From: Nostoc sp. XA010
GTDB taxonomy: Bacteria > Cyanobacteriota > Cyanobacteriia > Cyanobacteriales > Nostocaceae
Reading direction: 5' to 3'
Assembly (NCBI RefSeq): GCF_020829625.1
Contig: NZ_JAIVFX010000011.1
Span: 172,244-236,243, forward strand
Length of the DNA: 64,000 bases
Shown here: positions 1-9,348 of the stretch, piece after piece
Numbering within the stretch: position 1 is the stretch's first letter
Layout of the letters: each line of letters starts with the position of its first letter
Notes under the pieces: generated by a model
Told to the model about the DNA's origin: nothing
Database searches by the model: none
What the model saw: the letters and a program-made list of their open reading frames with translations, nothing else
Translations under genes and position numbers: made by a program

Positions 1-416
1 AAGTGAATATCTATAGTCTTTCCACTGGGAGAGCGCCAACGTAAGTAACGGCTAAGAAGTCCGTAGCGTAAATCAAGCTGACGATCATAGCGCAATATTT
101 TACCTTGATCGAGACGGAAGCGTTCGCGTAGCGTCTCCGTAGGAGATTCGCCATTTACAATCACTACCAAAGGTAGCCAGTCAGGGCAATTTGCCAGTTC
201 AGTGTACACCACCGGCACATCGTCGTAGACACCGTTGATGAAAGTAGCTGGCAATGCATGAGGATAACCTTCCTCAAAACTGCCTTTTGTTCCCAGGTAT
301 CCATTGCCGATTGTAAAGACGGTTTCTTTAGAGTGCAATTGATCGGGGTCAAACTGGGTTTCGATTAAAATCCAGTCTGTGTAGATAAAATTGCGAGAAT
401 GACCTTTTTTGTCCAT
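1..416 (-). CDS. Glycoside hydrolase family 65 protein (kojibiose/trehalose/maltose phosphorylase type), N-terminal part
   Basis: Partial gene running off the left edge; about 138 codons are visible from an ATG at 416. The translation (FDPDQLHSKETVFTIGNGYL, then GVYDDVPVVYTELANCPDW) matches the N-terminal beta-sandwich of GH65 enzymes, which phosphorolyse alpha-glucosyl disaccharides to beta-glucose 1-phosphate plus a sugar. The catalytic barrel lies outside the window, so substrate specificity cannot be called. It lies downstream of sucrose synthase on the same strand, which suggests a shared role in sucrose or storage-sugar turnover (inference). A dispersed repeat at 120-146 adds codons in frame (residues SPTETLRE) between VNGE and RFRLDQG. 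Confidence 0.85.
   Translation of the reverse strand, partial: MDKKGHSRNFIYTDWILIETQFDPDQLHSKETVFTIGNGYLGTKGSFEEGYPHALPATFINGVYDDVPVVYTELANCPDWLPLVVIVNGESPTETLRERFRLDQGKILRYDRQLDLRYGLLSRYLRWRSPSGKTIDIH
120..146. repeat. Short dispersed repeat inserted in frame in the GH65 gene
   Basis: A 27-nt unit (gcgttcgcgtag...ctccgtaggaga). Variants of the same sequence lie in spacers of this window near 7827-7870, 8309-8400, 59738-59790 and 61150-61180. Its length is a multiple of three and the host frame stays open. Confidence 0.75.
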
Positions 417-440
417 AAGTGGGGAGTAGTAGGGAGTGGG

Positions 441-734
441 GATGAATGAGTCTTTGAGGTGGATGAACGGAGTTCTGAAGTGGATGAACGGAGTTCTGAA
501 GTGGATGAACGGAGTTTTGAGGTGGATGAACGGAGTTTTGAGGTGGATGAACGGAGTTCTAAGGTGGATGAACGGAGTTCTAAGGTGGATGAACGGAGTT
601 CTAAGGTGGATGAACGGAGTTCTAAGGTGGATGAACGGAGTTCTAAGGTGGATGAACGGAGTTCTAAGGTGGGTGAATGAGTCTTTGAGGGAGATGAATG
701 AGTCTTTGAGGGAGATGAATGAGCCTTTAAGCCA
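441..734. repeat. 21-nt tandem repeat array, 14 units
   Basis: Fourteen consecutive 21-nt units of the type gatgaacggagttctaaggt(g), the outer ones diverged (gatgaatgagtctttgag...). The unit is a multiple of three and contains no stop in the frames checked, so heptad ORFs such as WMNGVLR and VDERSSK appear by default. No ribosome site or protein family supports translation, so I read it as a noncoding array between susA and the GH65 gene. Confidence 0.9.
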
Positions 735-751
735 ATGCTTTAACTTCTAAC

Positions 752-829
752 TCCCCCTGCCCCCTGCCCCCTGCTCCCCTGCTCCCCTGCTCCCCCACTC
801 CCCACTCCCCACTCCCTCATCCCCCCTTA
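752..829. repeat. Heptanucleotide short tandem repeats (ccccctg / cccactc type)
   Basis: Runs of ccccctg, ctcccctg and cccactc heptamers typical of cyanobacterial STRR sequences. They extend into the last codons of sucrose synthase, whose stop codon is at 817-819. Confidence 0.8.
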
Positions 830-3228
830 TGTTTCTCCAAAATCTTTTCGGCTCTAGGTTTATAAATGAGATGAAATAGGGCTTCCATATAACGATCTCT
901 GGCTTCATTATTTTCTGGTGCAACAAAGTTCCAAAAACTAAATACTTTAGCAAGCTGTAGTAATTGATTACTATGTAAATGCCAATTGTATCTATTATGA
1001 ATTCGCTGACTCATCCATTCTGAGACTTCCTGCCAATAATCATCCTGAGTATTGCATTGTTCAACAAAGCCCAAAATTTTCTTTGCTGTACCTTCTAAGT
1101 CTGTAGGATTAACATTAAATTCATTCTCTTGGCTTTCGATAATTTCTAAAGAGCCGCCAAATTGAGTAGCAAAAGTTGGCAAGCCAGAAATCATCGCTTC
1201 CAAAATAGACCTACCGAAGGATTCAAACCGGGCAAAGTGGACATAAATTCCCTGAGAATCTGCAACTACTCGGTAGGCTTCACCGATGTTTTTGCTAGGG
1301 ATACGCATCCCCACCCAGCGAATTTTGCCATTGAGATGATATTGCTCAATAATGTCGTGGAGTTTTTGGATTTCTTCTGCTTCTTCTAGGTTTGTAGCTT
1401 CATCTGGATGCAGTTTACTACTTAAAAGGATTAGGTTACAGTGCTCTTGTAAGTTCTGACTTTGACCAAAACATTCAGCTAAACCAGTGAGATTTTTGAT
1501 TGAAGTGATGGGAGCAACGGCAAAGATTGGCTGCTTGTTAAGGTTATCTAAATGACCAAAGATTTGGGGGTCTTCGCGGGTAAAGAGGAGGTCGTGAATT
1601 TGTCTGCCAAGCTTGATATCTCGGTCTTCTTTTTGGCTATAGGGAAAGAAAATCTTTTCATCTACTCCCGGCGGCACTAAGTTGAATTTAGGACTAAATA
1701 AATCAATGCCATCAACCACATGATACAGATGCGGCATTGTAAAGCATTTGTACGATTCGTATTGACCTATGGTGTCAGGTGTGCCGACAATTTCTTGATA
1801 GGATGATGTGATGATAAACTCGGCTGCATTCATGCTAATCAAATCGGCGGTAAATTGTACCGAGAAGTGATATTGGTCTTCTAAATCTTGCCAATATAAA
1901 TTACTAAATAGATGTTTAGGTTTTTCCAATGAATGAGCAATGTTGCACTGGGTAACTTTCATCCGGCGCGATAAAAGAAAAGCCACTAAGTTACCGTCGC
2001 TGTAGTTACCGATAAGAAGATTAGGTTTACCTTGGAATTGAGCTAGCAATTCTTTTTCTGCATCTAGAGCAAAGTTTTCTAAATAAGGCCAAATCTCAAA
2101 TTTAGAAATCCAATTGTTAGTAATTTCGGGATTGAATTTACCAAAAGGAACGCGCAATATCCAAGCATTTTCAGTATCTTGGACTTTTTCTAAGCGTAGG
2201 TTGCAAAATGTTCCTTCGCAGTTAGGGATTAGCCGGGTGAGAATAATCACATGTGGCTTCATACCCAGCACGTCGAGGCCAGCAAGTCTGATTTGTTCAC
2301 GCAGTTCGTTTTCTAAGCTGCGGGCTTGTTCAAGGACGTAGATAACTTGACCGAGTGTTTCATCTCTTCCCAAAACATCTTCCTGTCCCACCCAGCCGTG
2401 GATGGAAATGAGGACGACGCGAAAAATCGCGGGGACGCGGGCCACAAATGTTTCTAAAATGCCAGGTTCTGGGGAGTAAATGAGTCGGTCTAAGAGTTCA
2501 AGTGTTTCAGAGACTCGCGCCGCAGTATTACCCCAACCCGGCTCAAATCCGAGTTCTTGGAGATCGAAGCGGAATTTTTCATAAGGTTCATCAGGCTCAA
2601 GCTCATTCAGTAATTTCAGCGCTAGCTTTATTTGTTTGGCTAAATGAATACCTGAAGGAATGCGATCGCTCAACAACAGCCGAATTCCATCGTGTTGCAG
2701 CCCCTGTAATGCTTGAAATAACATTTCCACCCAATATTGGGGGTCAGTCAACAATTGATTGCACAGATAACGGTTGAGGAAGGCTAAACCTTGACCAATA
2801 TTTCTAGGGTCGTCAATTCTTGGGGAACTTTCGTAAAACGGGTGGAGGTCGATTTCCAGGATGTGAGGTTGGTAGCGGTTGACTAGGCGATCTCTTACAT
2901 CTAGCAGCATTTGAGGCGTCATCTGCTCGAAACTATTAAAATCGGCTGTCAGTTTCCAAACTTCCTGACTAGCAATTCTGGGACGAACCACGAACCAGGT
3001 ACTTTCTTCTTCAAGAATTATTTCGTGGGTGTACTGTATCAGTTTACCCACAGAAGAAGAATAGTAAAAATAGGCTGGCTTTTGGGATTGATGACAGTAA
3101 TCGGCAAAAGCTTGTAAAATTTCATTTCTCAGGAAGTAACGCTTACCTGAAGCACTCAACGTATAAATCAACTGATGCAGAGCAGTTTTTTCATCACCGT
3201 TGAAGACAGCTTGAACTAGTTCATACAT
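817..3228 (-). CDS. susA: Sucrose synthase
   Basis: 803 residues, close to the usual ~805 for cyanobacterial and plant sucrose synthases, read from an ATG at 3228. The enzyme reversibly converts sucrose plus UDP/ADP to fructose plus nucleotide-glucose in the cytoplasm. The N-terminal half is the SUS regulatory region. The C-terminal half is a GT4 GT-B fold with FSPKFNLVPPGVDEKIFFPY, the nucleotide-sugar loop region VAPITSIKNLTGLAECFG, and the ExxxxxxxE-type site in FGRSILEAMISGLPTFATQF. The extreme C-terminus (HKGG) runs into a heptamer repeat. It lies upstream of the GH65 phosphorylase on the same strand. In Anabaena such enzymes feed sucrose carbon into metabolism and glycogen (family knowledge). 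Confidence 0.95.
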   Translation of the reverse strand: MYELVQAVFNGDEKTALHQLIYTLSASGKRYFLRNEILQAFADYCHQSQKPAYFYYSSSVGKLIQYTHEIILEEESTWFVVRPRIASQEVWKLTADFNSFEQMTPQMLLDVRDRLVNRYQPHILEIDLHPFYESSPRIDDPRNIGQGLAFLNRYLCNQLLTDPQYWVEMLFQALQGLQHDGIRLLLSDRIPSGIHLAKQIKLALKLLNELEPDEPYEKFRFDLQELGFEPGWGNTAARVSETLELLDRLIYSPEPGILETFVARVPAIFRVVLISIHGWVGQEDVLGRDETLGQVIYVLEQARSLENELREQIRLAGLDVLGMKPHVIILTRLIPNCEGTFCNLRLEKVQDTENAWILRVPFGKFNPEITNNWISKFEIWPYLENFALDAEKELLAQFQGKPNLLIGNYSDGNLVAFLLSRRMKVTQCNIAHSLEKPKHLFSNLYWQDLEDQYHFSVQFTADLISMNAAEFIITSSYQEIVGTPDTIGQYESYKCFTMPHLYHVVDGIDLFSPKFNLVPPGVDEKIFFPYSQKEDRDIKLGRQIHDLLFTREDPQIFGHLDNLNKQPIFAVAPITSIKNLTGLAECFGQSQNLQEHCNLILLSSKLHPDEATNLEEAEEIQKLHDIIEQYHLNGKIRWVGMRIPSKNIGEAYRVVADSQGIYVHFARFESFGRSILEAMISGLPTFATQFGGSLEIIESQENEFNVNPTDLEGTAKKILGFVEQCNTQDDYWQEVSEWMSQRIHNRYNWHLHSNQLLQLAKVFSFWNFVAPENNEARDRYMEALFHLIYKPRAEKILEKHKGG

Positions 3229-3506
3229 GATGACGAATCCCAGAACTTTAGCTAGGTCACGACCTCATTTTTATCTCTAGTCTCCGGTTTTGTGAGGCAC
3301 ATTCCCCATTCAATGCTACATAAATATGGAAACTACCCGCGTCTAACTCTGGGATGAGACACTGCGAGGGCTTCAAATTTATGGGATGAGGGAGTATAAA
3401 AGAGGAAAGGGGGCAGGGGGCAGGGGGCAGGGGAGAGAACCCGATAAATAAATTCTTTGCGTAGCGTAACTTTTGACTTTTGACTTTTGGCTTCCGCCTT
3501 GCGGTA
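3229..3506. other. Spacer with heptamer repeats
   Basis: Between the hybrid kinase and susA. It holds gggggca heptamers at about 3408-3433, cttttga heptamers at about 3471-3490, and a small palindrome (ttccgccttgcggta) at 3493-3507 that recurs near 55146. No gene is supported. Confidence 0.6.
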
Positions 3507-6500
3507 CTAGCCTCTAAATAGGTGGTGTAAAGTTTGCAATAATTCTTTGGTCGTATACGGTTTTGATAAAACTGCTTGCACATTATCAGCCACTTGAGCA
3601 AAGACTTCCATTGAATTCAGACCGCTACAGACAATAATTTGAACCTGCTTGTTCATTTTTTGTAAGGTGCGAATAGCGGTGATTCCGTCCATCTCCGGCA
3701 TCACTATATTCATCAATACGGCATTGATTTGATGCTTGTATTTGGCATAGAGTGCGATCGCCTCTATACCATTATTGGCAACTAGTATTTTGTAGTTGTG
3801 CTTTTCTAAGATGATTGTCGCAATCTCCCGAATTTGGGCTTCATCATCTACAACTAAAATCAATTCTCCCTCTCCTGAGAGCAGATCGATCTCTTCTATA
3901 CTGAACGCTTGAGTTGCTTGCACTGCTGGAAAAAACAGGTCAAATTTGCTGCCTCTACCAACACTGCTAGACACTTTGATAAAACCATCATGGCTTCTAA
4001 TAATGCCAAGCACTGTTGAAAGTCCGAGTCCCGTACCTGTGTTGACATCTTTTGTGGTGAAAAACGGCTCAAAAATTTTATCTAATATATCTGGCGGTAT
4101 CCCAATCCCGTTATCGGCAACGGTAATCACAATATAATGCCCAACTTTAGCATCGAGATTCATTCTGGTATAAGCTTCATCAATAAACTTATTTTCCGCA
4201 GAAATCTTGATATTGCCACCATTTGGTAAAGCATCGCGGGCATTTACTACCAGATTCATCAGCACTTGATGCAGTTGTGTGGTGTGCCCAGTGACAGCCC
4301 AAATGTCTTCTGGGATAACCGTGGAAAATTCAATAGATTTGGGAAATGTCTGTTTAGCAATTTGGACAATTTCTGAAATCAGGTACTCGACTTGAATAAT
4401 TGTCGGCTCTCCTTTATATCCTCGCGCAAAGGACAAGATTTGCTTTACTAAAGCTGTTCCGCGTTTGGCGTTGGTTCCTACAAGTGCCAGCAGTTGCCCA
4501 GAACGCTCCTCGTCGTCTTGGAAAAATTTTTCTTGTAGGAATTGAGCCGCGGCCAAAATTGGTGTCAATATATTGTTCAAGTCGTGGGCAATACCACCTG
4601 CAAGAGTACCAAGACTTTCCAATCGCTGGGTGCGAAGAAACTGCTCTTCGAGTTGTTTCTTTTCGGTGATGTCAGTGTCAACACTAAGGATAGATTTGGG
4701 TTCTCCCTTAGAATCACGCATCAATGTCCAACGGCTTTCTACAACAATTTCCTTACCGGATTTCGTAACTTTATATAGCTCACCTTGCCACGAGCCATTT
4801 TCAATTACGCTTTTTAGCGGTACTTCTAGTTGCTGCTGAGTTGCTGCTAGGTAAAAAATCTCCCGGAGGTCTTTTCCTATAACCTCTGGAGAAAGCCAAC
4901 CATACATCCGCTCTGCACCTTTATTCCAAAATAAGATATGAGACTGGAAATCTCGAACTAATATGGCGTCGGTGGCGATATCAAGTAGAGCAGCTTGTTC
5001 AAAGATTTTTTGTTCCGCCAGCTTGCGCTCAGTGACATCCTTGTTTGTACCGATTATCCTGATTGGCTGACCGACTTCGTTATAGTAGACCTGACCTTTG
5101 CAGTTTAACCAGTGTAGGCTGCCGTCGGGCCAGACGACTCGATAATCTGTAGTTGCCCTTCCTTCCTCAATCATGCGAGGTATACCCGCAGCCACAGTTT
5201 CGCGGTCTTCTGGATGGATTAAATTAAGATAATCTTCTATGGTGGGACACAAGGTAGCGCTCGGTAGACCATAAAGGGGCCCCATATTGGCAGACCAAAC
5301 ACTAGTATTGGCGATCAGGTCGCGATCCCATATACCCATTTGACCAGCTTCCAAAGCTAAACTCAATCGCGCTTCACTTTCTTGCAGTGACTCTTCGGCT
5401 AGTTTTCGTTCGGTGATATCTTCGCCTATACCGCCATAGTACTGAACTTTTCCTTGGTCATCATAGACAGTAAAGCTCCGATCCCAGATCCAGCGCATCG
5501 ATCCATCAGGTCGCAAAATTCGATATTCTATTGAAGCTGACTCACCATTAAGCTGTTGTTTTGCTGCACTGGTTGTTCGCTCGCGATCGTCTGGATGAAT
5601 GGTGTCTATCCAGGACTCAGGATGCTCCAATAGATATTGGCAAGAGCGACCCCAAATTTTTTCATAAGCCGGACTAACATACAAGGTTCGGAATGAATCT
5701 GCACTAGCAATCCAAATGACTGCGTGGATATTTTCGGCAATAGTGCGAAATTTCTCCTCAGTCTGGCGCAGTGAATCTTCTGCCAGTTTGCGCTCGGTGA
5801 TATCTTCGACAATGCCAGCATAATAGTTAAGTTTTCCTTGCTCATCATAGACAGCAAAGCCTTGATTCCAAATCCAGCGCACCGATCCATCAGGTCGCAA
5901 AATCCGATATTCTACTGAAATAGATTGACTACCACTAAGTAGTTGCTCGATTGATTGCGTGGCCTGATCGCGATCGTCTGGATGAACCATGTCTACCCAA
6001 GATTTTGGCTGCTCAAACAGATCCTGGATAGATCGACCCCAAATGTTCTCATAAGCAGGACTAATGTACAAGGGGTCAAATGAATCTGGGCTACCAATCC
6101 AGATCATTGCGTGGGTGTTTTCGGAAAAAGTCCGAAATTTCTTCTCGCTTTGGCGCAGTGCTGCTTCTGCAAGTTGGCGTTCATGTAGCGCCGCTTGCTG
6201 TTCGGTAATATCTCTGCCTTTTGCCACTCGTTGTTCTAACTCATGGTTTCCTTGGCACAGTGATTCCTTTGCCTGTTGGCGTTCGCTAATATCGCAGAGT
6301 AACCATCGCCAACCAACTTGCTTACCCTGTGAATCGTACATGGCAGCCCCTCTAATGCTACCTGGAAAAGCTTTACCTTGCCGTGGTTTTAGGTAAACTT
6401 CCCACTTTTGTTGCTGCTGCGGATTATTTAGTCGAATAGTAAAAGTCTGGCGGTCTTGGTGAGCAATAAATAAAATTAATGGTTTGTTTACTAAATATTT

Positions 6501-7358
6501 TTGGCGGACAGCCAGCAATGTTGCTGCTGCTCGGTTAGCCTCTTGGATAATACCTGCTGTATCAGTGACCAAGTAAGCATCTGGAGCGAACTCAAATAAA
6601 TCTTGGTAACGCTGGCGCTCCAATTCTACTAGCTCACGGGCAATGGTCAACTCTTGATTTTGTTCGCGCAGTTCTTCTTCTACTACTTGGAGTTCTTCGA
6701 GGGCTAGCTGAAGTTCTTGATTAACTTGCATGATTTCAGCCGATTGTGCCTCAACCCATACTTTTAAGTTATTTTGAGTTTGGTGGCTGACTTGTTCTAT
6801 CTCTGTGTGCTGATTAACCTGTCTGGATTCATCTTTGGGTTTTTGTAAATATTGCTGCAAGCCTTCAACAACCCCAACCATTTTTACCAGGTCAAAGGCT
6901 TGTAATAAGCTAGTCTCAGTAATGATTCCTTGCAATTGTCCGCGATCATCCAAAACGGGCAAATAATGAGTCTGATGCTGACGCAATAACGATAAGGCAA
7001 TGAAAATATCCTGAGAATCTGATTGTCTAAGTGTAACCACTGGCTGCGTCATCACTTGTGCGATCGTCACCGTGGATAAGTCCATTCCAGAAGCTATAAG
7101 TCTAACTACATCTTTTTCAGTAAAAATGCCTAATAAATTTACTCCCTCCACAACCAAGACACAACCTGTTAATGGTTGATTGACGGGGTTTAAATCCAAT
7201 GAAAAATTTAAGTTTGTAGGTGCATAATTACTACATTTTTCCTGGTTCATCAAGAAGATAGCTTCGACTACAAAACTATCTGGCTTAATCGTTAAGGGAG
7301 AACGATTAATGACATTATTTAAGCTTGGTATGTTAATCAGTCGATCGTTGAATCGCAT
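3507..7358 (-). CDS. Hybrid histidine kinase: CBS pair, five PAS domains, HisKA, HATPase_c, receiver
   Basis: About 1283 residues from the ATG at 7358. A TTG 17 codons upstream (7409) is also open, but neither start has a clear ribosome site. Order: CBS pair (about 15-155), coiled coil, five PAS/PAC units (about 250-905, two of them near-duplicates containing SPAYE(N/K)IWGRS), HisKA with LAGGIAHDLNNILTPI (phospho-His), HATPase with NARDAL, DNGIGIPPD and GTGLGLS boxes, then a C-terminal receiver. It is likely a cytoplasmic sensor, since no transmembrane segment is seen. The receiver has the acidic VDDE pocket and the conserved Lys (LSKPYT), but reads AVLMNIVMPEMDG, so the expected phospho-acceptor Asp is Asn (codon 3708-3710). 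No dedicated partner is adjacent. Confidence 0.9.
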   Translation of the reverse strand: MRFNDRLINIPSLNNVINRSPLTIKPDSFVVEAIFLMNQEKCSNYAPTNLNFSLDLNPVNQPLTGCVLVVEGVNLLGIFTEKDVVRLIASGMDLSTVTIAQVMTQPVVTLRQSDSQDIFIALSLLRQHQTHYLPVLDDRGQLQGIITETSLLQAFDLVKMVGVVEGLQQYLQKPKDESRQVNQHTEIEQVSHQTQNNLKVWVEAQSAEIMQVNQELQLALEELQVVEEELREQNQELTIARELVELERQRYQDLFEFAPDAYLVTDTAGIIQEANRAAATLLAVRQKYLVNKPLILFIAHQDRQTFTIRLNNPQQQQKWEVYLKPRQGKAFPGSIRGAAMYDSQGKQVGWRWLLCDISERQQAKESLCQGNHELEQRVAKGRDITEQQAALHERQLAEAALRQSEKKFRTFSENTHAMIWIGSPDSFDPLYISPAYENIWGRSIQDLFEQPKSWVDMVHPDDRDQATQSIEQLLSGSQSISVEYRILRPDGSVRWIWNQGFAVYDEQGKLNYYAGIVEDITERKLAEDSLRQTEEKFRTIAENIHAVIWIASADSFRTLYVSPAYEKIWGRSCQYLLEHPESWIDTIHPDDRERTTSAAKQQLNGESASIEYRILRPDGSMRWIWDRSFTVYDDQGKVQYYGGIGEDITERKLAEESLQESEARLSLALEAGQMGIWDRDLIANTSVWSANMGPLYGLPSATLCPTIEDYLNLIHPEDRETVAAGIPRMIEEGRATTDYRVVWPDGSLHWLNCKGQVYYNEVGQPIRIIGTNKDVTERKLAEQKIFEQAALLDIATDAILVRDFQSHILFWNKGAERMYGWLSPEVIGKDLREIFYLAATQQQLEVPLKSVIENGSWQGELYKVTKSGKEIVVESRWTLMRDSKGEPKSILSVDTDITEKKQLEEQFLRTQRLESLGTLAGGIAHDLNNILTPILAAAQFLQEKFFQDDEERSGQLLALVGTNAKRGTALVKQILSFARGYKGEPTIIQVEYLISEIVQIAKQTFPKSIEFSTVIPEDIWAVTGHTTQLHQVLMNLVVNARDALPNGGNIKISAENKFIDEAYTRMNLDAKVGHYIVITVADNGIGIPPDILDKIFEPFFTTKDVNTGTGLGLSTVLGIIRSHDGFIKVSSSVGRGSKFDLFFPAVQATQAFSIEEIDLLSGEGELILVVDDEAQIREIATIILEKHNYKILVANNGIEAIALYAKYKHQINAVLMNIVMPEMDGITAIRTLQKMNKQVQIIVCSGLNSMEVFAQVADNVQAVLSKPYTTKELLQTLHHLFRG

Positions 7359-8687
7359 GGTTAATTTGTCAGTTTTTATGATCTTTCTGATATCAAAACG
7401 AATTAGCAAAAGCTAGCAAAAGGCAGAGGAAGCAAACTGTTGAAAATCAGCGATGATTTTTGGTACTATCAACTGCCACTCAAGTATCAATCAACTATCT
7501 TGATTGATATACCTTGCAAAAATTAGAAGACCTAATACAAGGGGTATAACACAAGTTACTAACTACAGCAGGAAGTAGATATAATTACAGAGTTGCCAAA
7601 CTTATTTTATTGTCAAATTAAAGATAGTAAATCATCTTTCTCAAGAGATTAACTTAATTGATGATCTTGATAGTTTTGTTAGTGTGAAATCTTTGAAATT
7701 AATTGATGAGTTTAAATATTAAACCCTTGTTTCCTAACGTCGCCAGAAAGGTTGTACTTTCGGTTGTTTTGTTGAAGGAGGCAGTTCTTGCTGGAGAAGC
7801 AAATCATACCAATTCACAATTCGCAATGACGCTCGTTCCTCTCTACGAGACGCTGCGCGAACGCTAACGCAATTCGCAATTAAAAAACTTAGATGCAGCA
7901 AGGCTTTCAGGGTTTACATCTGCATCAAATTTTTCGTGAAATGGTATCATCAAAGGGTCAAAACGATGGTGTCTACGAGTATCACCCATCCCTTGCGCGT
8001 CTTTATTAGGGAAAGGGCATCGGTGAGAAGTAAAGAGGATTTGACTTAGTTTATTCTATTTAGCAGGTGGCAACCACAAGTAAGGCTGCTCTCAAATCCC
8101 CCATTTCTAGTTATACAAATTTATATATTTATATAAAGATAATTTAAGGAGCTTCTGAAGAGACATAACAATTTCAATTGATTAGTGAAAATTCGCGGTG
8201 TCCAAATTCCGGGCTTCTTAGAGAAGTCAGAGATATAAATTTTTACGAATGATTCAGGGCTACTATGGCTAAATAACAATCCGATTTTATTTTTGAGCTT
8301 ATTTACGTGGTGCGCGTTCGCGTTAGCGTCTCTGAAACAGAAGCCTCTCCATTAGGAGAAGCGTCTCGCAGAGAAGCGCAGCGCAAGCGCGATAGGCGGG
8401 TAGTAGGCTTGCCGTGAGCGTAGCCAAACGGGAGTAGGGAATCAGCCCTTTCGAGTTGAGGGCGAGTTTTTTCAAAAATCAAAGAGGAGTCCTATAGCTT
8501 TGATGCTATTACTTAAGAAATATGTATAAATCATACGAGATTATTAAATGTTTCAAATTCCCTCACAAGTTCCTCATATTTAAAGACTATAGTCAAAATA
8601 TAAACACATCGTTTTAAATACCTACGGGCTTGTCAAGTGGCTACCCCGATTTGCGATAAAACTTTTATTAACAGGATTTGAGAAAAT
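7359..8687. other. Long AT-rich, repeat-laden spacer
   Basis: No intact gene. It contains a possible C-terminal gene relic on the minus strand (7734-7812), a dispersed repeat at about 7827-7870 (gacgct...gcgaacgctaacgc) flanked by aattcgcaat motifs, and a dense palindromic repeat cluster at 8309-8430. The rest shows no coding signal. Confidence 0.6.
8309..8430. repeat. Cluster of dispersed palindromic repeats
   Basis: Tandemly packed short palindromes (gcgttcgcgttagcgtctct, ctctccattaggagaagcg, ctcgcagagaagcgcagcgc, cttgccgtgagcgtagcc) of the same families found within genes and spacers elsewhere in the window. Confidence 0.7.
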
Positions 8688-8939
8688 ATGAATTACTGCC
8701 CTTGCTGCTCAAGCCTACTTTTAGAACATGTACGCGCTGGAGAAAGTTACTGGTTTTGTCGCCACTGCTGGCAAGAAATGCCTGTTTATAATCTGAACCA
8801 ATCCAGTTCATTTACCGAGGCTGTCACGGCAAAAATACCTACAAAGGCTCAACAAGAAAAACGTAGAAATACTACTGTTTACGCTAGCCAATGGCAATCT
8901 ATCACAGAATGGATAGGGGTAGAAGAATTGTCTGCCTAA
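8688..8939 (+). CDS. Small zinc-ribbon protein, function unknown
   Basis: 83 residues from an ATG at 8688. The N-terminus carries two CxxC knuckles (CPCC at 4-7 and CRHC near 25-28), with SYWFC between them, a typical treble or zinc-ribbon arrangement. The rest is polar and probably disordered, ending ITEWIGVEELSA. I recall similar short proteins as conserved hypotheticals in cyanobacteria. It stands alone in a large spacer, so context gives no role. Nucleic-acid or protein binding is only a guess from the fold. Confidence 0.75.
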   Translation: MNYCPCCSSLLLEHVRAGESYWFCRHCWQEMPVYNLNQSSSFTEAVTAKIPTKAQQEKRRNTTVYASQWQSITEWIGVEELSA

Positions 8940-9348
8940 TCCTAAGTAACTGGAATTGCTTTAGTATAATTTTTTCTTGATTCCACCAATCAATCGTCAT
9001 AAAATGCCAGGCTGTGGATCTCCCATGAGGTATTACCTGACACAACAATTTATCGGGGGGTTGGGGGAATCAAAAGCCAGTGGGGCAACTCTAGAAGACT
9101 TGTGTATGCCACCGTAGCTTGCTTAAAAGAGAGTTTACAAGTCAGGAAACCGCAAGGGCGCAGTAGCTCTCCAGCCTACGCAGTTTAAGATTTTTGGCGC
9201 TAGCCCAAGCGTATTACTTTATAAATAACCTCTAATAATCTCTTGTTTATAACCCTCAACTTAATTCGAGAGTTTTTTATAAAAAATGAATTTCTAATTT
9301 TAATTTTATTGAGATGCTGCTAATAAGGTTCAGCTTTTAAATGCAGCC
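8940..9348. other. Spacer without recognisable content
   Basis: Lies downstream of the zinc-ribbon gene and downstream of the DUF4327 gene (their 3' ends converge here). No convincing ORF, RNA or strong terminator was seen. Confidence 0.5.

Noticed and set aside
441..734. CRISPR array
   Set aside because: The repeats are contiguous 21-nt units with no unique spacers, and no cas genes are present in the window.
436..750. 104-codon plus-strand ORF with WMNGVLR heptads
   Set aside because: It is an automatic result of a 21-nt tandem repeat without stops; a second plus-strand frame is also open, and no ribosome site or homologous family supports it.
3257..3601. 114-codon minus-strand ORF overlapping the end of the hybrid kinase
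   Set aside because: It overlaps the kinase in another frame and runs through heptamer repeats; low-complexity translation (PLPPAPCPL).
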